Below the pieces are notes generated by a model, which was not told the origin of the DNA, ran no database searches, and saw nothing but the letters and a program-made list of their open reading frames with translations. This document shows, piece by piece, positions 6,698 through 6,952 of a stretch of 6,952 nucleotides of DNA. Position numbers and translations under genes: made by a program. The stretch covers positions 1 to 6,952 of the forward strand of contig WQYJ01000106.1 of NCBI GenBank assembly GCA_009781325.1, given 5' to 3'. Source of the stretch: Propionibacteriaceae bacterium. Its GTDB lineage: Bacteria > Actinomycetota > Actinomycetes > Propionibacteriales > Propionibacteriaceae. Position 1 is the first letter of the stretch. Each line of letters begins with the position of its first letter.

Positions 6698-6952
6698 CGG
6701 GTCGGTCATTCTGCGTGGAGCAAAACGCAATGAAGAACCCCCGGCGGCTGACGTGTGGACTATAGAGAGATAGCGCAACCCCAGACCCTACGTCGACTGC
6801 CGGGGGCCCTGCCTGCGGCAGGGTGACCGCGGGTCGGTCATTCTGCGTGGAGCAAAACGCAATGCAGAACCCCCGGCGGCTGACGTGTGGACTATAGAGA
6901 GATAGCGCAACCCCAGACCCTACGTCGACTGCCGGGGGCCCTGCCTGCGGCA
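6661..6952. repeat. Tandem array of 132-bp units derived from the palindromic repeat, running off the window
   Basis: Two full units (6661-6792, 6793-6924) and 28 bases of a third (6925-6952, cut by the window end) repeat at exactly 132 bases. By eye the two full units differ at two positions only: A at 6697 versus G at 6829, and A at 6733 versus C at 6865. Each unit holds a forward arm with the CCCTGCC-TGC-GGCAGGG hairpin, then a GTCATTCTGCG ... GCAGAACCC stem of a second type, an inverted outer arm (CCCCCGGCGGCTGACGTGTGG, 20 bases plus one), and a linker with ATAGAGAGATAGCGC. No coding gene is credible here. Near identity implies recent duplication. Confidence 0.92.

Noticed and set aside
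6471..6778. Minus-strand open frames in the right intergenic region
   Set aside because: They are made largely of the palindromic and tandem repeats, encode low-complexity repeated peptides, and have no ribosome site or family resemblance.
6661..6952. CRISPR array
   Set aside because: The whole 132-bp unit repeats, including the part that would be a spacer, and no cas genes are present; it is a tandem duplication.

Overview
The window reads as part of a chromosome of a mid-GC Gram-positive bacterium, most likely an actinomycete in the broad sense (Actinomycetota). The clues are: a C-terminal-type beta-propeller protein with a membrane anchor, an ECF sigma factor whose region 2 resembles those of Coriobacteriia and Firmicutes, a two-component MacB/FtsX-type exporter with no periplasmic adaptor gene, and an apparently leaderless exporter mRNA. 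The phylum is an inference; the genus cannot be read from this sequence. All four genes lie on the minus strand, so transcription runs from high to low coordinates.

Layout from upstream (right) to downstream (left). 6439-6952 is a 514-base gene-free stretch. It holds a family of GC-rich palindromic repeats (6567-6697), which grade into a tandem array of 132-bp units (6661-6952) that runs off the window. Next come about 75 bases with no recognisable feature (6493-6566), a 14-bp palindrome (6479-6492) and a promoter-like -35/-10 pair (6445-6474). Operon 1 is an ABC-transporter ATPase (5665-6438) followed after 2 bases by its large permease (3158-5662). A 257-base gap (2901-3157) contains a long inverted-repeat copy of the palindromic family. 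Operon 2 is an ECF sigma factor (2319-2900, probably starting at 2849) followed after 1 base by a membrane-anchored beta-propeller protein (101-2317). Another copy of the palindromic family lies just after the last stop codon (1-93).

How the parts may work together: the ATPase and permease form a complete efflux or lipid/peptide-extrusion pump of the MacB/LolCDE superfamily. The sigma factor and the propeller protein are translationally coupled. The propeller protein has a short cytoplasmic N-terminus, one membrane span and a large extracellular propeller, which is the architecture expected of a membrane anti-sigma factor or sensor. The most interesting hypothesis here is therefore an envelope-signalling module in which an extracellular beta-propeller controls an ECF sigma factor. 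Whether it regulates the adjacent pump is unknown.

The second notable element is the repeat family. It occupies all three intergenic gaps, sits at operon ends, forms strong hairpins, shows a paired (compensatory) change in its stem, and has expanded into a near-identical tandem array at the right edge.
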